Shown one piece after another: positions 37,809 through 46,458 of a DNA stretch of 64,000 bases (the first letter of the stretch is position 1; every line of letters starts with the position of its first letter). The notes beneath the pieces are model-generated. The model had not been told where the DNA came from and did not search any database. It saw only the letters and a list, made by a program, of their open reading frames with translations. Source of the stretch: Xanthomonas dyei (GTDB taxonomy: Bacteria; Pseudomonadota; Gammaproteobacteria; Xanthomonadales; Xanthomonadaceae). The DNA lies in contig NZ_MDEE01000017.1 of the NCBI RefSeq assembly GCF_002939865.1, positions 1-64,000 on the forward strand, given 5' to 3'. The translations under genes and the position numbers were made by a program.

Positions 37809-37933
37809 ATCAGTCCAATTGAAAGCTGTGATGGCGCATCTGATCCTGTAAAACCGTATCGCTCAGTCCAATGGAGCGTTGTAAGATAGCTCCCAGATTG
37901 CCCCGACAGTACAAGGAAGCGCTGGAATTGACA
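37809..37933 (-). repeat. Transposon right end with TnsB-type repeats
   Basis: Reading inward from 37933: TGTCAATTCCAGCG, then ATTGGACTGA (37863-37872), then AATTGGACTGAT (37809-37820) just before the tnsA ATG. The right end is longer than the left, an asymmetry typical of Tn7 relatives. Confidence 0.75.
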
Positions 37934-37938
37934 TCGCT
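37934..37938. repeat. Target site duplication, right copy (tcgct)
   Basis: Matches 29220-29224. The next bases, gcctga, are the original last codon and stop of lipA. Confidence 0.9.
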
Positions 37939-37944
37939 GCCTGA

Positions 37945-38268
37945 GCCAGGCCCGGCGCTCCACGCGCCCTGCAGCAGCGGCACGCGGTGGCCAACGCCGC
38001 GCGCGGCCGCAAAGTCCGCATGACGCCCCATTGCGACGGCGTCGCCAAACCCTCCGTTTCATTGCCGGCCCTGTGCAGTGCACGGGGCCGTGTCGTCTCC
38101 GGTTGCCGCGCTGCCGGCGCAAGGTACGGTCGCGTTCACAATCCGATACAGGCCCGGCGCTAGGCTGATTCAGCCAGCGGATGACAACGCCAGCAACTTT
38201 GGGCACTGTCATGCTGTCTGATCCGTTCACCGCCTTTCTTTCGTCGGCCTTGTGCCGAGAGCCATTCG
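37945..38268. other. Intergenic region between the former lipA end and prc
   Basis: 324 bases of chromosomal sequence with no supported gene. It holds the promoter region of prc. Confidence 0.5.
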
Positions 38269-40452
38269 ATGACCTACAACGTTTCTGCGTCCATGAAGGC
38301 CGGCCTGCTGGCGCTGGTGTTGACCACTCCGATGGCCTTGCTCGCACGCGCCGACACAGCGCTGCCGGCGGCCGCCACGCCGGACCAGGCGACGGCGACC
38401 AAACTTGTCTACGGCCTGCTGTCCGACAGCCGCTATGCCTACCGTCCGCGGACGCTGGACGAAGCGATGTCCAAGGACGTCTTCAAGCGTTATCTGGAAA
38501 CGCTGGACGGCGGCAAACAATTCTTCACCCAGGCCGACATCGACGGCTTCGCGCCGCTGCAATCCGGGGTGGGCGACGCGCTGCGCGGCGGCAATCTGGA
38601 GCCGGCGTTCCAGGTGTTTGCGATCTACAAGAAGCGCGTCGATCAGCGCGTCAAATACGCGCGCGACCTGCTCAAACAGGATTTCGATTTCACCGGCAGC
38701 GACAAGTTCGAGTACGACCGCAAGGACGTGCCGTGGGCATCGGACGACAAACAGCTGGATGTGTTGTGGCGGCAGTCGGTGATGAACGACTGGTTGCGCC
38801 TGAAGCTGGCCGGCAAGAAGCCCGACGACATTCGCAAGACGCTGGACAAGCGCTACGCCGCGCTCGCCGATTCGGTGAAGCAGCTCAAGGGCGAGGATGT
38901 GTTCCAGTTCTTCGTCAACGCGTACACCAACGCCGTCGACCCGCATACCGATTACTTCACCCCGCGCACCGCCGAAACGTTCAACCAGCAGATGTCGCTG
39001 TCGCTGGAAGGCATCGGCGCGCAACTGCAGAAGCAGGACGACATGGTGGTGATCCGCGAGGTGATCCCGGGTGGTCCGGCAGCGGTGGATGGCACGCTCA
39101 AGCCGGGCGATCGCATCGTCGGCGTGGGGCAGGCCAAGAACGGCGCCATCGAAGATGTGATCGGCTGGCGCATCGACGATGTGGTGGCCAAGATCCGCGG
39201 CAGCAAGGACACACAGGTGCGCCTGGAGTACATCCCGGCCGAGTCGGGCATCGATGGCAAACACCGCACGGTGACCCTGACCCGTCAGAAGGTGCGCCTG
39301 GCCGAACAGGCGGCCAAGGGCGAGACGATCACCCTGCCGGCCAAGGGCAGCGAGCCGGAACGCCGTATCGGCATCATCAAGCTGCCGGGCTTTTACCAGG
39401 ACTTCGAAGGCCGTCGCCGCAATGCGACCGATTACGCGTCCGCAACGCGCGATGTCGCCAAGCTGCTGGCTGGCTTCAAGACCGACAAGGTCGACGGCGT
39501 GGTACTGGATCTGCGCAACAACGGTGGCGGCTCGTTGGACGAAGCGATCGAGCTCACCGGTCTGTTCATCGAGCAGGGTCCGGTGGTGCAGGTGCGCGAA
39601 TCCGGTGGCCGCGTGACCGTCAACGGCGACAGCAATCCCAAGGTCGCCTGGGATGGTCCGCTGGGCGTGTTGATCAACCGTGGCTCGGCCTCGGCGTCGG
39701 AAATCTTTGCCGGTGCGATCCAGGATTACGGCCGCGGCCTGGTGATCGGTGAAACCAGCTTCGGCAAGGGGACCGTGCAGAACATCGTGGATCTGGACCG
39801 TTGGCCGGCTGCCGAAGGCCAGCGCTATGGTCAGGTCAAGCTGACGATTGCGCAGTTCTTCCGTGTCAGCGGCTCCAGCACGCAGCACAAGGGCGTGGTG
39901 CCGGATATCGCGTTCCCGGCCAGCGTGGATGCCACCGAGTTTGGCGAAAGCACCTACGACAACGCGCTGCCGTGGACGCGTATCGCTGCCGCGCCGCACA
40001 CCCAGTACGGCAACTTCGCACCGCTGCTGCCCAAGTTGCAGACGCTGCACACTGCGCGCATCGCTGCCGACAAGGAGTTCCAGTGGTGGGAAGAGGACGT
40101 CAAGCAGTTCCGCGACGAGAAGGCCAAGAAGTACATCTCGTTGAACGAAGCCGAGCGCGTGGCCGAGCGTCAGAAGCAGGACCAGCAGCGCAAGGACCGC
40201 CAGCAGGTGCGCAAGCAGCTGGGCTTGCCGCTGGACCCGCTTGCCGATGACAGCGACGACGGCCTGACCGGCAACGAGCGCGACATCGTCAAGGACACGG
40301 CACGCGAGAAGGCGGCGGAAAAGCGTCCCGATCCGCTGCTGCACGAATCGGCCGCGATTCTTGCCGATGCGCTGAGCCTGCTTGCGCAGGATCAGCCGCT
40401 GTCGGCGCAGGTGTTGCCGCAGTCCACAGCGCCTGGACGTTGGGCTGACTGA
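38269..40452 (+). CDS. prc: Tail-specific (C-terminal processing) protease Prc
   Basis: 727 residues. Periplasmic S41 serine protease that degrades proteins with exposed hydrophobic C-termini and trims murein hydrolases. Signal peptide within the first 28 residues (MKAGLLALVLTTPMALLARA from Met9). N-terminal Prc domain, PDZ domain (VIREVIPGGPAAVDGTLKPG DRIVGVG region), S41 core with LDLRNNGGGSLDEAI, catalytic Ser in GSASASEIFAGA and Lys in ETSFGKGTVQ, then a DUF3340-type C-terminal region rich in Lys/Arg/Gln. Length matches the long E. coli-type Prc. Followed by a strong terminator. Confidence 0.94.
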   Translation: MTYNVSASMKAGLLALVLTTPMALLARADTALPAAATPDQATATKLVYGLLSDSRYAYRPRTLDEAMSKDVFKRYLETLDGGKQFFTQADIDGFAPLQSGVGDALRGGNLEPAFQVFAIYKKRVDQRVKYARDLLKQDFDFTGSDKFEYDRKDVPWASDDKQLDVLWRQSVMNDWLRLKLAGKKPDDIRKTLDKRYAALADSVKQLKGEDVFQFFVNAYTNAVDPHTDYFTPRTAETFNQQMSLSLEGIGAQLQKQDDMVVIREVIPGGPAAVDGTLKPGDRIVGVGQAKNGAIEDVIGWRIDDVVAKIRGSKDTQVRLEYIPAESGIDGKHRTVTLTRQKVRLAEQAAKGETITLPAKGSEPERRIGIIKLPGFYQDFEGRRRNATDYASATRDVAKLLAGFKTDKVDGVVLDLRNNGGGSLDEAIELTGLFIEQGPVVQVRESGGRVTVNGDSNPKVAWDGPLGVLINRGSASASEIFAGAIQDYGRGLVIGETSFGKGTVQNIVDLDRWPAAEGQRYGQVKLTIAQFFRVSGSSTQHKGVVPDIAFPASVDATEFGESTYDNALPWTRIAAAPHTQYGNFAPLLPKLQTLHTARIAADKEFQWWEEDVKQFRDEKAKKYISLNEAERVAERQKQDQQRKDRQQVRKQLGLPLDPLADDSDDGLTGNERDIVKDTAREKAAEKRPDPLLHESAAILADALSLLAQDQPLSAQVLPQSTAPGRWAD

Positions 40453-40473
40453 TCACAGCAAGACTGCAAAACA

Positions 40474-40504
40474 AAAAAGCCACCGCATGCGGTGGCTTTT
40501 TTTT
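40474..40504 (+). terminator. Rho-independent terminator of prc
   Basis: AAAAAAGCCACCGC, AT, GCGGTGGCTTTTTTTT. Strong stem flanked by A and T tracts; it can serve both prc and the convergent nuclease-fold gene. Confidence 0.9.
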
Positions 40505-40586
40505 GTGCGAAAGATGCGTCGAGATGCGAATGAGGTGTTTACGTGCCCCGTTGCTTGCGGGCGTGTACGGATGCCGCCTGGCGGTC

Positions 40587-41453
40587 TCAGCGCGGCCAGT
40601 CGAATTCGGCCAGCACCGGGTAATGGTCCGACGGCAGGATGCCGCCAGGGCGCATATCCAGCGTAGAGAAACGCGTGGGTGTCAGACCGCGGAACAGGAT
40701 CCAGTCGATACGGCGGGTCGGGCGGGTGCTGAAGTCCTGAAAGGTTTTTTCGGGACCTTGCGGCGTCGCCACGTTGGCGCGTGCGTCCTTAAGCGTTGCG
40801 GTGAGCGTGCGGTAGGTGCCCTGATCGGGATCGCTGTTGAAATCGCCAGTCAGTACCACCGGAACATCTGCCGGCAAGCTTGCGATACGCGACAGGATCA
40901 CGCGCGCACCCTGTTCGCGCGCTGCCTCGTCCTGGTCGCGGTGCGGCAGATGGGTGTTCAACAAATAAAAGCGGCGCTTGTCGCTGCGGCGCTCGAACAA
41001 GGCCCAGGTGACCATGCGCGGCAGGTCGGTGTTCCAGCTGCTGCTGCCGGGCACGTCGGGGGTGTCGGACAGCCAGAAATCGCCCGATTCCACGACCGAC
41101 AGCGCGTGGCTATCGTAGAACACGCCCATATGCTCATCGCTGCCATCGGCGCGGCGGCCCTTGCCGAACCAGCGGTAAGCAGGCAACTGCGACGCCAGAT
41201 ACTGCGCCTGCTCCTGCACCAACTCCTGGGTGCCGAAGACATCGGGATGGGTGTGCTTGATCAGCTCGACCATGGCCGTGCGTCGTACCGACCAGCGCTT
41301 GTCGCCGTCGGTGTCTACCGGCACACGCACGTTGAACGACATCACCCGCAATGGCGCAGGTGCAGGTGCAGCCCATGCAGACAGCGTCATGCACAGCACG
41401 GCGATGACAGCGAGCAATGGCCGAGAGACAGCGCGAATGGACTGCTGTGGCAT
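40587..41453 (-). CDS. Secreted endonuclease/exonuclease/phosphatase-family protein
   Basis: 288 residues. Signal peptide from MPQQSIRAVSRPLLAVIA to about AWAAPAP. EEP fold motifs: MSFNVRVPVDTDGDKRW, GTQELVQEQ with the metal-binding Glu, LLNTHLPHRDQDEAAREQGA, VVLTGDFNSDPDQG, RRIDWILFRG and PSDHYPVLAEF with the catalytic Asp-His pair. Substrate (nucleic acid, phospholipid or sugar phosphate) cannot be told. The start is chosen because the upstream in-frame extension lacks signal-peptide character. Confidence 0.88.
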   Translation of the reverse strand: MPQQSIRAVSRPLLAVIAVLCMTLSAWAAPAPAPLRVMSFNVRVPVDTDGDKRWSVRRTAMVELIKHTHPDVFGTQELVQEQAQYLASQLPAYRWFGKGRRADGSDEHMGVFYDSHALSVVESGDFWLSDTPDVPGSSSWNTDLPRMVTWALFERRSDKRRFYLLNTHLPHRDQDEAAREQGARVILSRIASLPADVPVVLTGDFNSDPDQGTYRTLTATLKDARANVATPQGPEKTFQDFSTRPTRRIDWILFRGLTPTRFSTLDMRPGGILPSDHYPVLAEFDWPR

Positions 41454-41620
41454 GCGATGGATTCCGGAATGGCCAGCCGCCAAGTCTAGTCCGCGTGCAT
41501 GACATATTGTGTCGGCGCGCGATTGAACAAACACGCTTGACGTGGCCATCTATCGGCGTAGCATTTGCATCAAGCCAGCGGAGAGACCGCTGACTGACCA
41601 CTTAACCGTGAGGGATTCTC

Positions 41621-42676
41621 ATGGCAACACAGTACGACTATCTTGTGTTTATCGGGCGTTTCGAGCCTTTTCATAACGGCCACGCTGCCGTCGCCCGCCA
41701 CGCGCTGGGCAAAGCGAACAAGCTCATTGTGTTGATCGGCTCGGCCGACACGCCACGCACCATCCGCAACCCCTGGACCGTCGCCGAACGCGCAGTGATG
41801 ATCGAGTCCGCATTGCCGGGCGAGAGCGAGCGTTTGATCCTGCGTCCGTTGCGCGACCATCTGTACAACGAAAGCCTGTGGATTGCCGAAGTGCAGCGCC
41901 AGGTTGCCGAAGTGGTGAAAGCCGATGGTGGCACGCTCGATGCGCGCATCGGCCTGATCGGCATGGACAAGGACGCCAGCAGTTATTACCTGCGCGAGTT
42001 TCCGCAGTGGCCGCTGGAAGACGTGCAACATACCGCCACGTTGTCGGCCACCGAGTTGCGCCGTTATCTGTTCGAGGCTGGCGACATCGGTTTTCATGGC
42101 GGGTTGCTGATGCTGCGCGGCAATGTGCCGGCGCCGGTGTACGAGATGCTGGAAGCGTTCCGCCGCAATTCGCCGAGCTACGCGCAACTGGTGGCCGAGT
42201 ACCGCTTCATCGAACAGTACCGCGCCGCCTGGAAGGACGCGCCGTACGCACCGACCTTCGTGACCACCGATGCGGTGGTGGTGCATTCCGGGCATGTGCT
42301 GCTGGTGCGGCGGCGCGCCGAGCCGGGCAAGGGGCTGTGGGCACTGCCGGGCGGTTTCGTTGCCCAGGAAGAGGGGCTGCTGGACAGCTGCCTGCGCGAG
42401 CTGCGCGAGGAAACACGGCTCAAGGTCCCGGTGCCGGTGCTCAAGGGCTCGTTGCGTGGACGCCAGGTGTTCGACCACCCCGAGCGCAGCCTGCGCGGGC
42501 GCACCATCACCCATGCATTCCATTTCGAATTTCCGGCCGGCGAGTTGCCCGCGGTGCGCGGTGGCGACGATGCCGACAAGGCGCGCTGGATTCCGATCGC
42601 CGAAGTCATGGCGATGGGGCCACGCCTGTACGAAGACCACCTGCATATTCTTGAATTCTTCCTGGGTCGTGGCTGA
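41621..42676 (+). CDS. nadM: Bifunctional NMN adenylyltransferase / Nudix hydrolase
   Basis: 351 residues. The N-terminal half is a NadM-type cytidylyltransferase-like domain (YLVFIGRFEPFHNGHAAVAR, later STELRRYLF-like SATELRRYLF) converting NMN to NAD. The C-terminal half is a Nudix domain with the box GGFVAQEEGLLDSCLRELREE, typical of ADP-ribose pyrophosphatase. The fusion matches the Synechocystis slr0787/Francisella NadM-Nudix type. Shine-Dalgarno gaggg lies upstream. It makes the final step of nicotinamide salvage together with the next gene. Confidence 0.93.
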   Translation: MATQYDYLVFIGRFEPFHNGHAAVARHALGKANKLIVLIGSADTPRTIRNPWTVAERAVMIESALPGESERLILRPLRDHLYNESLWIAEVQRQVAEVVKADGGTLDARIGLIGMDKDASSYYLREFPQWPLEDVQHTATLSATELRRYLFEAGDIGFHGGLLMLRGNVPAPVYEMLEAFRRNSPSYAQLVAEYRFIEQYRAAWKDAPYAPTFVTTDAVVVHSGHVLLVRRRAEPGKGLWALPGGFVAQEEGLLDSCLRELREETRLKVPVPVLKGSLRGRQVFDHPERSLRGRTITHAFHFEFPAGELPAVRGGDDADKARWIPIAEVMAMGPRLYEDHLHILEFFLGRG

Positions 42677-42801
42677 GCGCGACGTCATCGCCTGCGTGCC
42701 GCTGCCGACCGGCGTCGGTCACGTCGATGCGTCTTGCTTGAATCACGACCTCCCACTGGCGGACAGACCGCTGGTTTCCCCGACGCGAAGGAGCTTCCGT
42801 C

Positions 42802-44205
42802 ATGCATTACCTCGATAACCTGCTAATCAATACCGACAGCTACAAGGCCAGCCACTGGCTGCAGTATCCGCCCGGCACCGATGCCTCGTTCTTCTATGTC
42901 GAATCGCGCGGCGGCGTGTACGACCAGACCGTGTTCTTCGGTCTGCAGTCGATCCTGAAAGAAGCCATCAACCGTCCGGTGACCCACGCCGACATCGACG
43001 ATGCCAAGGCCTTGCTGGCCGCGCATGGCGAGCCGTTCAACGAAGCCGGCTGGCGCGATATCGTCGACCGCCTTGGCGGACAGTTGCCGATCCGTATCCG
43101 TGCGGTGCCCGAAGGTGCGGTGGTGCCCACGCACAACGTGTTGATGACCATCGAATCCACCGACTCCAAGGCGTTCTGGGTGCCGTCGTATCTGGAAACC
43201 TTGTTGCTGCGCGTGTGGTACCCGGTGACGGTGGCCACGGTGAGCTGGCAGGTGAAGCAGATCGTGCGCGATTACCTGGAGCGCACCAGCGACGATCCGG
43301 AAGGCCAGCTGCCCTTCAAGCTGCATGACTTCGGCGCGCGCGGCGTGTCCAGCCTGGGCTCGGCAGCCCTCGGTGGCGCCGCGCATCTGGTGAACTTCCT
43401 CGGCACCGATACGTTGTCTGCCTTGCTGCTGGCACGCGCGCATTACCACACGCCGGTGGCGGGGTTTTCGATTCCCGCCGCCGAGCACAGCACCATCACC
43501 AGTTGGGGCCGCGAGCGCGAGGTGGATGCCTACCGCAACATGCTCACGCAATTCGCGCGGCCGGGTTCCATCGTGGCCGTGGTGTCCGACAGCTACGACA
43601 TCTATCGCGCCATTCGCGAGCATTGGGGCACCACCTTGCGCGAAGAGATCATCGCCTCCGGCGCGACGGTGGTGATCCGCCCCGATTCCGGCGACCCGGT
43701 GGATGTGGTCGAACAGTGCCTGCTATTGCTGGACGAGGCCTTCGGGCATCAGGTCAACGGCAAGGGCTACAAGGTGCTCAACCATGTGCGCGTGATCCAG
43801 GGCGACGGCATCAATCCGCAGTCGTTGCGTGCCATTCTGGAGCGCATCACTGCGGCCGGTTATGCCGCCGACAACGTCGCCTTCGGCATGGGCGGTGCGT
43901 TGCTGCAGAAGGTGGATCGCGACACGCAGAAGTTCGCGTTGAAGTGCTCGGCGGTGCGTGTAGATGGGCAGTGGATCGATGTCTACAAGGACCCGATCAC
44001 CGACCAGGGCAAGCAGAGCAAGCGTGGTCGGCTGACCCTGCTGCGCGACCGTCGCGATGGCAGTTACCGCAGTGCGTTGCTCGACGAGGTAGCTGCCAGC
44101 ACCGACAGCGAAGATGCGTTGGTGACGGTGTGGGAAAACGGCGCGATGCAGCAGGAATGGACGTTGGAGCAGGTGCGCGCGCGTGCCGATGCCGCCCGGC
44201 GCTGA
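42802..44205 (+). CDS. nadV: Nicotinamide phosphoribosyltransferase NadV
   Basis: 467 residues. Makes NMN from nicotinamide and PRPP. Family landmarks: NTDSYKASHWLQYPPGT, YVESRGG, LHDFGARGVSSLGSAALGGAAHL, SIPAAEHSTITSWG, VVSDSYDIYRAI, VIRPDSGDPVDVV, IQGDGIN and AFGMGGALLQKVDRDTQKF. aaggag precedes the ATG. Together with nadM it forms a two-step route from nicotinamide to NAD independent of deamidation. Xanthomonads differ from E. coli in having this route. Confidence 0.96.
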   Translation: MHYLDNLLINTDSYKASHWLQYPPGTDASFFYVESRGGVYDQTVFFGLQSILKEAINRPVTHADIDDAKALLAAHGEPFNEAGWRDIVDRLGGQLPIRIRAVPEGAVVPTHNVLMTIESTDSKAFWVPSYLETLLLRVWYPVTVATVSWQVKQIVRDYLERTSDDPEGQLPFKLHDFGARGVSSLGSAALGGAAHLVNFLGTDTLSALLLARAHYHTPVAGFSIPAAEHSTITSWGREREVDAYRNMLTQFARPGSIVAVVSDSYDIYRAIREHWGTTLREEIIASGATVVIRPDSGDPVDVVEQCLLLLDEAFGHQVNGKGYKVLNHVRVIQGDGINPQSLRAILERITAAGYAADNVAFGMGGALLQKVDRDTQKFALKCSAVRVDGQWIDVYKDPITDQGKQSKRGRLTLLRDRRDGSYRSALLDEVAASTDSEDALVTVWENGAMQQEWTLEQVRARADAARR

Positions 44206-44221
44206 CGGCTTGCGTGCAGGC

Positions 44222-45328
44222 ATGCCCATGCCCGCTTCCATCGACGCTGTGCCGCTGCTGCCGGCCTCACCGCTGTTGGCACAGTTGCGCGCCACGGCAC
44301 CCAACCTGCAGCGGCGCGTGCCGCTGCAGGGCGACAGCAATCGATGGCATGCCTTGCAGGTCGGCGCACGCCGCTATCGGGTTGCGTTGCCGATCACGTT
44401 GACGCCGTACGCCTCGGTGCGGCCCTGTTCGGCGCGCTGCGGGTTTTGTTCGGAGAATCTGCGGCAGCACGCGGGCGGTCTGGCGGGGGCGATGCTGCGT
44501 CCGGGCCCGGACTATTTCGCGCAGTTGCGCAGCGCACTGCAGCTGCTGCATGCGGTGCCGTTGTCGTATTCGTTGTCGGGCCTGGAAATGACCGACGACG
44601 CGCAGTGGCTGCTGACCTTGCTGCACACCTTGGCCACTACCGCCAATGGCCCGCGCGTCGAGCAGCGCGTGCTGTACAGCAATGGTGCAGGCCTGGCGCG
44701 TGCGCACGCTGAGCGTCTGCTCGATGCGCTGGTCGATTTCGGCGTGTCCTGGATCGAGCTGTCGCGTCACCACCCGTTGCAGGCGCGCAACGACGCGATC
44801 ATGCGCTTCCGTGCGGGCGAGCCCATCGCCGATGCCACGACGTTCGTGCAGACCGCACGTCGCATTGCTGCACGTCTGCCGGTGCGGCTGGTGTGCATCG
44901 TGCAACGGGATGGGGTGTGCAGCGCAGAGGAGATCGCGCGGTATATCGCGTGGGCGCGCAGCTGCGGCGCAGGTCAGGTGATCTTCCGCGAGTTGTCGCG
45001 GCTGGATGATGCGTATCGCAACAACGGCACGTTGCGTTACATCGAGCAGCACCGCATCGGTGTGGAGCACCTGCTGGCCGAGTGCATGCAGCAGCCGTGG
45101 TGGTCGCGTTGGCAGCTGGACGGCATGACGGAAGGGTATTACTTCTGGAATGTGCGGATGCGCAGCGACGATGGCATGCAGGTGGTGTTCGAAAGCGCCG
45201 ACTACGCGGCGATGCACGCGCGCCATGCCACCGGCGATGTGTACAAGCTGGTGTTCTTCGCCAATGGTCGGTTGTGCGCGGGGTGGGACCCGGATGCCGA
45301 TGTGCTGTGGGACGCAGCAGATGGATGA
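44222..45328 (+). CDS. Radical SAM protein of unknown function
   Basis: 368 residues. Radical SAM cluster motif C69-x3-C73-x2-C76 (PCSARCGFCSEN), followed by the glycine-rich and beta-strand pattern of the TIM-barrel core (LSYSLSGLEMTDD, RVLYSNGAG, WIELSRHHP, VRLVCIVQRDGVCS). The substrate is unknown. The start is uncertain: GTG 44183, ATG 44189 and ATG 44222 are all in frame and none has a clear ribosome site. It begins at or just after the nadV stop and overlaps the next gene by 8 bases, so it is part of the NAD-salvage transcript. Confidence 0.85.
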   Translation: MPMPASIDAVPLLPASPLLAQLRATAPNLQRRVPLQGDSNRWHALQVGARRYRVALPITLTPYASVRPCSARCGFCSENLRQHAGGLAGAMLRPGPDYFAQLRSALQLLHAVPLSYSLSGLEMTDDAQWLLTLLHTLATTANGPRVEQRVLYSNGAGLARAHAERLLDALVDFGVSWIELSRHHPLQARNDAIMRFRAGEPIADATTFVQTARRIAARLPVRLVCIVQRDGVCSAEEIARYIAWARSCGAGQVIFRELSRLDDAYRNNGTLRYIEQHRIGVEHLLAECMQQPWWSRWQLDGMTEGYYFWNVRMRSDDGMQVVFESADYAAMHARHATGDVYKLVFFANGRLCAGWDPDADVLWDAADG

Positions 45329-46385
45329 GTTCGATCAGCGCAGCTGGTGGACGCCGGCAGCCGATGATGCGGCCTGGGCACTGCCCGACGACCTGCGTGC
45401 GCGCGACCCACTCAACGGACGCGACTGTGGCTGGGTCAATCAGATGCGGCCGTTCGTGCGCCATTTCAGCCAGCCGGGCGAGCAGGTGTTCGACCCGTTC
45501 TGCGGATTCGGCAGTACGTTGCTGGCCGCGTCCCTCGAAGGCCGCAACGCCCATGGCATGGAGATCGATGCGGCGCGTGCACAGCTGGCGCGTACGCGGT
45601 TGCAGCGGCACGGCGTGGATACGCCAATCGTGGTCGGCAGCCTGGTGCACACCGCACCCGCTGCGCCGATCGATCTGTGCTTGACCAACGTGCCGTATTT
45701 CGGTTGCCAGTGGCGCGGTGCGACGGTGGCGGAGCAACTGTATGCCAGCGCGGACTACGCGGGGTATCAGGCCGGCATGCGCGCGGTGTTTCACGCGCTG
45801 CGGCGGCAGTTGCTTCCGGGCGCGTTCGGCGTGGCCATGGTCGAAAATGTCCGTGTGGGCGGGCGCGTGATCCCGCAGGCCTGGGATCTGGGCCGGATAC
45901 TGGGCAGCCTGTTCACCCTGTACGAGGAGCGGGTGCTGTGTTACCTGCGTCCTGCTGCTGGATTGGCATTTGCAGGCACCGACAGCAATCGTAGCCACGA
46001 ATATGCGCTGATTTTTCAACACCGCCGCGTCCGGTTGGATGTACGGCAGGCGGCGCAGCTGCTACAGGCCGTGCAGGCGCTTGGCGTGCCGGTGGTGGTG
46101 CACGGCAGTTATGCGCGTTGGCTGCAATCGCCTGCGCTGGTGCCGCAAGGCCCGGCGGATCTGGATCTGATTCTGCGCGCCGAGCAGCCGCTGTGGGACC
46201 GCCTGACCGCTTGGTTGCAGATGCAGGGCTTCAGCCTGAGCCTGTGGGGCGAGCCTTGCCGCGCGCCAGTGGCGCTGGCGGCGGTGCGCGCGCATCACTA
46301 CCTGCGCGCCGAGCGCATTGGCGCCAATGGCAGCCACCTGCAGGTCGACCTGCAACTGCCAACGGATGAACCGCCGATGCCCTGA
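45321..46385 (+). CDS. Fusion: DNA-methylase-like SAM domain plus nucleotidyltransferase-like domain
   Basis: 354 residues. The N-terminal part has a methylase SAM-binding loop DPFCGFGSTLLAA (58-70) and EIDAARAQLA, with NVPY (123-126) in the place of the (D/N)PPY catalytic motif. The C-terminal 100 residues resemble a minimal nucleotidyltransferase (VVVHGSYARWLQ ... GPADLDLILRAEQ), with the DxD-like DLDL. Substrate could be DNA, RNA or a small molecule. The 8-base overlap with the radical SAM gene means the two are translated together and probably act in one pathway. Confidence 0.75.
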   Translation: MDEFDQRSWWTPAADDAAWALPDDLRARDPLNGRDCGWVNQMRPFVRHFSQPGEQVFDPFCGFGSTLLAASLEGRNAHGMEIDAARAQLARTRLQRHGVDTPIVVGSLVHTAPAAPIDLCLTNVPYFGCQWRGATVAEQLYASADYAGYQAGMRAVFHALRRQLLPGAFGVAMVENVRVGGRVIPQAWDLGRILGSLFTLYEERVLCYLRPAAGLAFAGTDSNRSHEYALIFQHRRVRLDVRQAAQLLQAVQALGVPVVVHGSYARWLQSPALVPQGPADLDLILRAEQPLWDRLTAWLQMQGFSLSLWGEPCRAPVALAAVRAHHYLRAERIGANGSHLQVDLQLPTDEPPMP

Positions 46386-46458
46386 GCCGGTAACGCGACG
46401 CCGCGCGCACATCGGTTGCGGCTATGCTTTGGCCGGTTTTGGATGCCGGAGTCTTCCC

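Larger units (their letters stand above)
29225..37933. mobile_element. Tn7-like transposon inserted in the 3' end of lipA
   Basis: An 8,709-base element with terminal inverted repeats that match at 13 of 16 positions (left TGTGAATTCCAACGAT, right TGTCAATTCCAGCGCT read inward), TGT/ACA termini and a tcgct duplication on both sides. The right arm holds tnsA, tnsB, tnsC and tniQ, each overlapping the next, transcribed away from the right end. The left arm holds a TnsE-like gene, a ParB-domain gene and a Dam-family methylase, transcribed inward. The two sets converge near 33370. Repeated AATTGGACT motifs near both ends are probable TnsB sites. Cargo DNA is low in G+C (42% in 31441-31500), pointing to a foreign source. 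No CRISPR array or cas gene was seen. Confidence 0.93.

Noticed and set aside
29225..37933. CRISPR array or cas genes inside the Tn7-like element, as in CRISPR-guided Tn7 relatives
   Set aside because: No direct repeats with regular spacers and no Cas-like protein were seen; the gap between the convergent arms is only 25 bases.
29225..37933. Insertion at glmS or a tRNA gene, the usual Tn7 attachment sites
   Set aside because: The flanking chromosomal gene is lipA on the left and the intergenic prc promoter region on the right; no glmS or tRNA is present.
45321..46385. Classical DNA methylase of a restriction-modification system
   Set aside because: No endonuclease is adjacent, the catalytic motif reads NVPY, the C-terminus is a nucleotidyltransferase-like domain, and the gene is coupled to a radical SAM gene.
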